Shown one piece after another: positions 6,574 to 6,904 of a stretch of 6,904 nucleotides of DNA (within the stretch, counting starts at the first letter, position 1; each line of letters opens with the position of its first letter). Source of the stretch: Clostridia bacterium (GTDB taxonomy: Bacteria; Bacillota_A; Clostridia; Oscillospirales; Acutalibacteraceae). The position numbers and the translations under genes were made by a program. The DNA is taken from assembly GCA_017445685.1 (NCBI GenBank), contig JAFSTS010000110.1, positions 1 through 6,904 of the forward strand, given 5' to 3'. The notes beneath the pieces are model-generated. The model did no database searches. It was not told where the DNA came from and was given only the letters and a program-made list of their open reading frames with translations.

Positions 6574-6602
6574 TTGACTTTGTTAAATTTTTGTCGTATA
6601 AT
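6574..6602 (+). promoter_or_regulatory. Strong sigma-A type promoter of the right-hand gene
   Basis: TTGACT (6574-6579) and TATAAT (6597-6602) are separated by 17 nt, a near-perfect housekeeping promoter. The start point is expected around 6609-6612. It is divergent from the nucleoside operon promoter, with 23 nt between the two -35 boxes, so a protein bound between them could affect both. Confidence 0.8.
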
Positions 6603-6608
6603 AAGGAT

Positions 6609-6734
6609 GTGATCTGCGAGGCTTTCTTGCAGAAAACGATTTTTACAATTTACTGACGCCGAATTTTTTAAGGCATAAGGACGATGGAACATATTTTGTA
6701 TTTTGCCGCGTCCTTTGACGCGGTTTTATTTTTT
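6609..6734 (+). ncRNA. Putative cis-regulatory leader with attenuator (unclassified)
   Basis: The transcript from the strong promoter starts with a hairpin, CTGCGAG (6614-6620) with CTTGCAG (6626-6632, one G-U pair). About 45 nt of A/T-rich sequence follow, including GCC/GGC (6658-6660 with 6672-6674). Then comes AAGGACG (6677-6683), complementary over 7 bp to CGTCCTT (6709-6715). That pairing, extendable by GG (6686-6687) with CC (6706-6707), excludes the terminator stem at 6706-6723. A second segment, GACGC (6655-6659), could also pair with GCGTC (6708-6712). This is the layout of an attenuating riboswitch or a protein-responsive leader. I could not match it to a known class. AAGGACG..TGGAAC loosely resembles a T-box antiterminator, but no Stem I with specifier loop is present. 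Confidence 0.55.
6706..6734 (+). terminator. Intrinsic terminator inside the leader
   Basis: CCGCGTC (6706-6712) and GACGCGG (6717-6723) form a 7-bp G/C-rich stem with a CTTT loop, directly followed by TTTTATTTTTT (6724-6734). It lies about 100 nt downstream of the promoter and 137 nt before the start codon, so it must be bypassed for the gene to be expressed. It could alternatively end a short independent small RNA. Confidence 0.85.
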
Positions 6735-6770
6735 AATAGGAAACTACTCGTTTCCTATTAAAAAATAAAA
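6724..6770. repeat. Perfect 21-bp inverted repeat
   Basis: The arms 6724-6744 and 6750-6770 are exactly complementary, with a 5-nt loop (TACTC). The tip is G/C-containing (AATAGGAAAC) and the base is A/T only. The left arm begins with the U-tract of the leader terminator. The order T-run, stem, A-run is the reverse of a bidirectional terminator, so the structure itself is not a typical terminator. It may be a small repetitive palindromic element or an RNA-processing or stability hairpin. Confidence 0.85.
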
Positions 6771-6778
6771 TTTATAAC

Positions 6779-6851
6779 GCCCGCCGATTTTGCCCTTCGG
6801 GCAACGGCGATGGCAGAATCGAAAGCGACTTTCTGTGCCGCAGACGCTTTC
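6779..6851 (+). promoter_or_regulatory. Two stable hairpins between the inverted repeat and the ribosome site
   Basis: First hairpin: GCC (6779-6781) with GGC (6812-6814), CGCCG (6782-6786) with CGGCG (6805-6809), and TTGCCC (6790-6795) with GGGCAA (6799-6804). Second hairpin: GAAAGCG (6821-6827) with CGCTTTC (6845-6851), and TCTG (6832-6835) with CAGA (6841-6844). The second ends 5 nt before AGGAGG, leaving the ribosome site single-stranded. They may be a separate control domain or stabilise the 5' end of the mRNA. Confidence 0.55.
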
Positions 6852-6870
6852 TTGTTAGGAGGAATTTATC

Positions 6871-6904
6871 ATGGAAACAAGAGTAGCTCTTATTGGAATC
6901 ATTG
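6871..6904 (+). CDS. N-terminus of a probable TM1266-type iron-only hydrogenase system regulator (3' end cut by window)
   Basis: Only 11 complete residues, METRVALIGII, are visible before the window ends. The ATG is preceded by AGGAGG (6857-6862) with 8-nt spacing, so this is a real start. The sequence resembles the beginning of the short (about 80-residue) ACT-like proteins annotated as putative [FeFe]-hydrogenase system regulators, which in clostridia are often next to the hydrogenase maturation genes hydE, hydF and hydG. The family identity rests on my memory of this N-terminus and is not proven by so few residues. Transcription would start at the 6574-6602 promoter and pass the attenuator. 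Confidence 0.55.
   Translation, partial: METRVALIGII

Noticed and set aside
6677..6734. T-box antiterminator/terminator (AAGGACG..TGGAAC..CGTCCTTT)
   Set aside because: The resemblance to the T-box core is suggestive, but the bulge lacks the canonical ACC ending, and only about 68 nt precede it, too short for a Stem I with a specifier loop. The downstream gene does not look amino-acid related.
6724..6770. The 21-bp inverted repeat as a bidirectional terminator
   Set aside because: The T-run precedes and the A-run follows the stem on both strands, which is the wrong order for intrinsic termination.
1..6904. CRISPR array, tRNA/rRNA gene, transposase or prophage gene
   Set aside because: No regularly spaced direct repeats, no tRNA cloverleaf, and no transposase or integrase motif was seen on either strand.

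Overview
The window looks like chromosomal DNA of a Gram-positive anaerobe of the class Clostridia, perhaps an Oscillospiraceae/Ruminococcaceae relative. The grounds are moderate-to-low GC content, GGAGG-type ribosome sites before most genes, short intergenic gaps, A/T-rich sigma-A-like promoters, and protein sequences of clostridial type. The lineage is an inference; no rRNA or other marker gene is present.

Left part (1-1143, plus strand). The window opens inside the C-terminal half of a gene carrying a helix-turn-helix-like module, followed by a complete 219-residue von Willebrand factor A (vWA) protein with an intact MIDAS metal site. A 9-bp inverted repeat overlaps a perfect -10 box between them. 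A long hairpin (1091-1143) separates this pair from the convergent operon on the other strand.

Central part (1163-6488, minus strand). Seven closely packed genes are read leftwards from a promoter near 6522-6550: a cytidylate kinase-like protein, deoC, deoD, deoB, cdd, pdp and a GNAT acetyltransferase. Gaps are 2-16 nt, and deoC overlaps deoD by 29 nt. Together they form a nearly complete nucleoside salvage and catabolism route. Cdd deaminates (deoxy)cytidine, and Pdp and DeoD phosphorolyse pyrimidine and purine nucleosides. DeoB converts (deoxy)ribose-1-phosphate to the 5-phosphate, and DeoC cleaves deoxyribose-5-phosphate to glyceraldehyde-3-phosphate and acetaldehyde. No nucleoside transporter or DeoR/CytR-type regulator lies in the window. 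The kinase-like and GNAT genes are the unexpected members.

Right part (6489-6904, plus strand). A near-consensus divergent promoter (TTGACT, 17 nt, TATAAT) drives a leader of about 260 nt. The leader contains a 5' hairpin, a strong intrinsic terminator with a competing 7-bp antiterminator pairing, a perfect 21-bp inverted repeat that begins in the terminator U-tract, two further stable hairpins, and then AGGAGG and an ATG. The first 11 residues of the gene (METRVALIGII) resemble TM1266-type '[FeFe]-hydrogenase system regulators'. I do not recognise the leader as a known riboswitch or T-box. It is the most promising undescribed element in the window.
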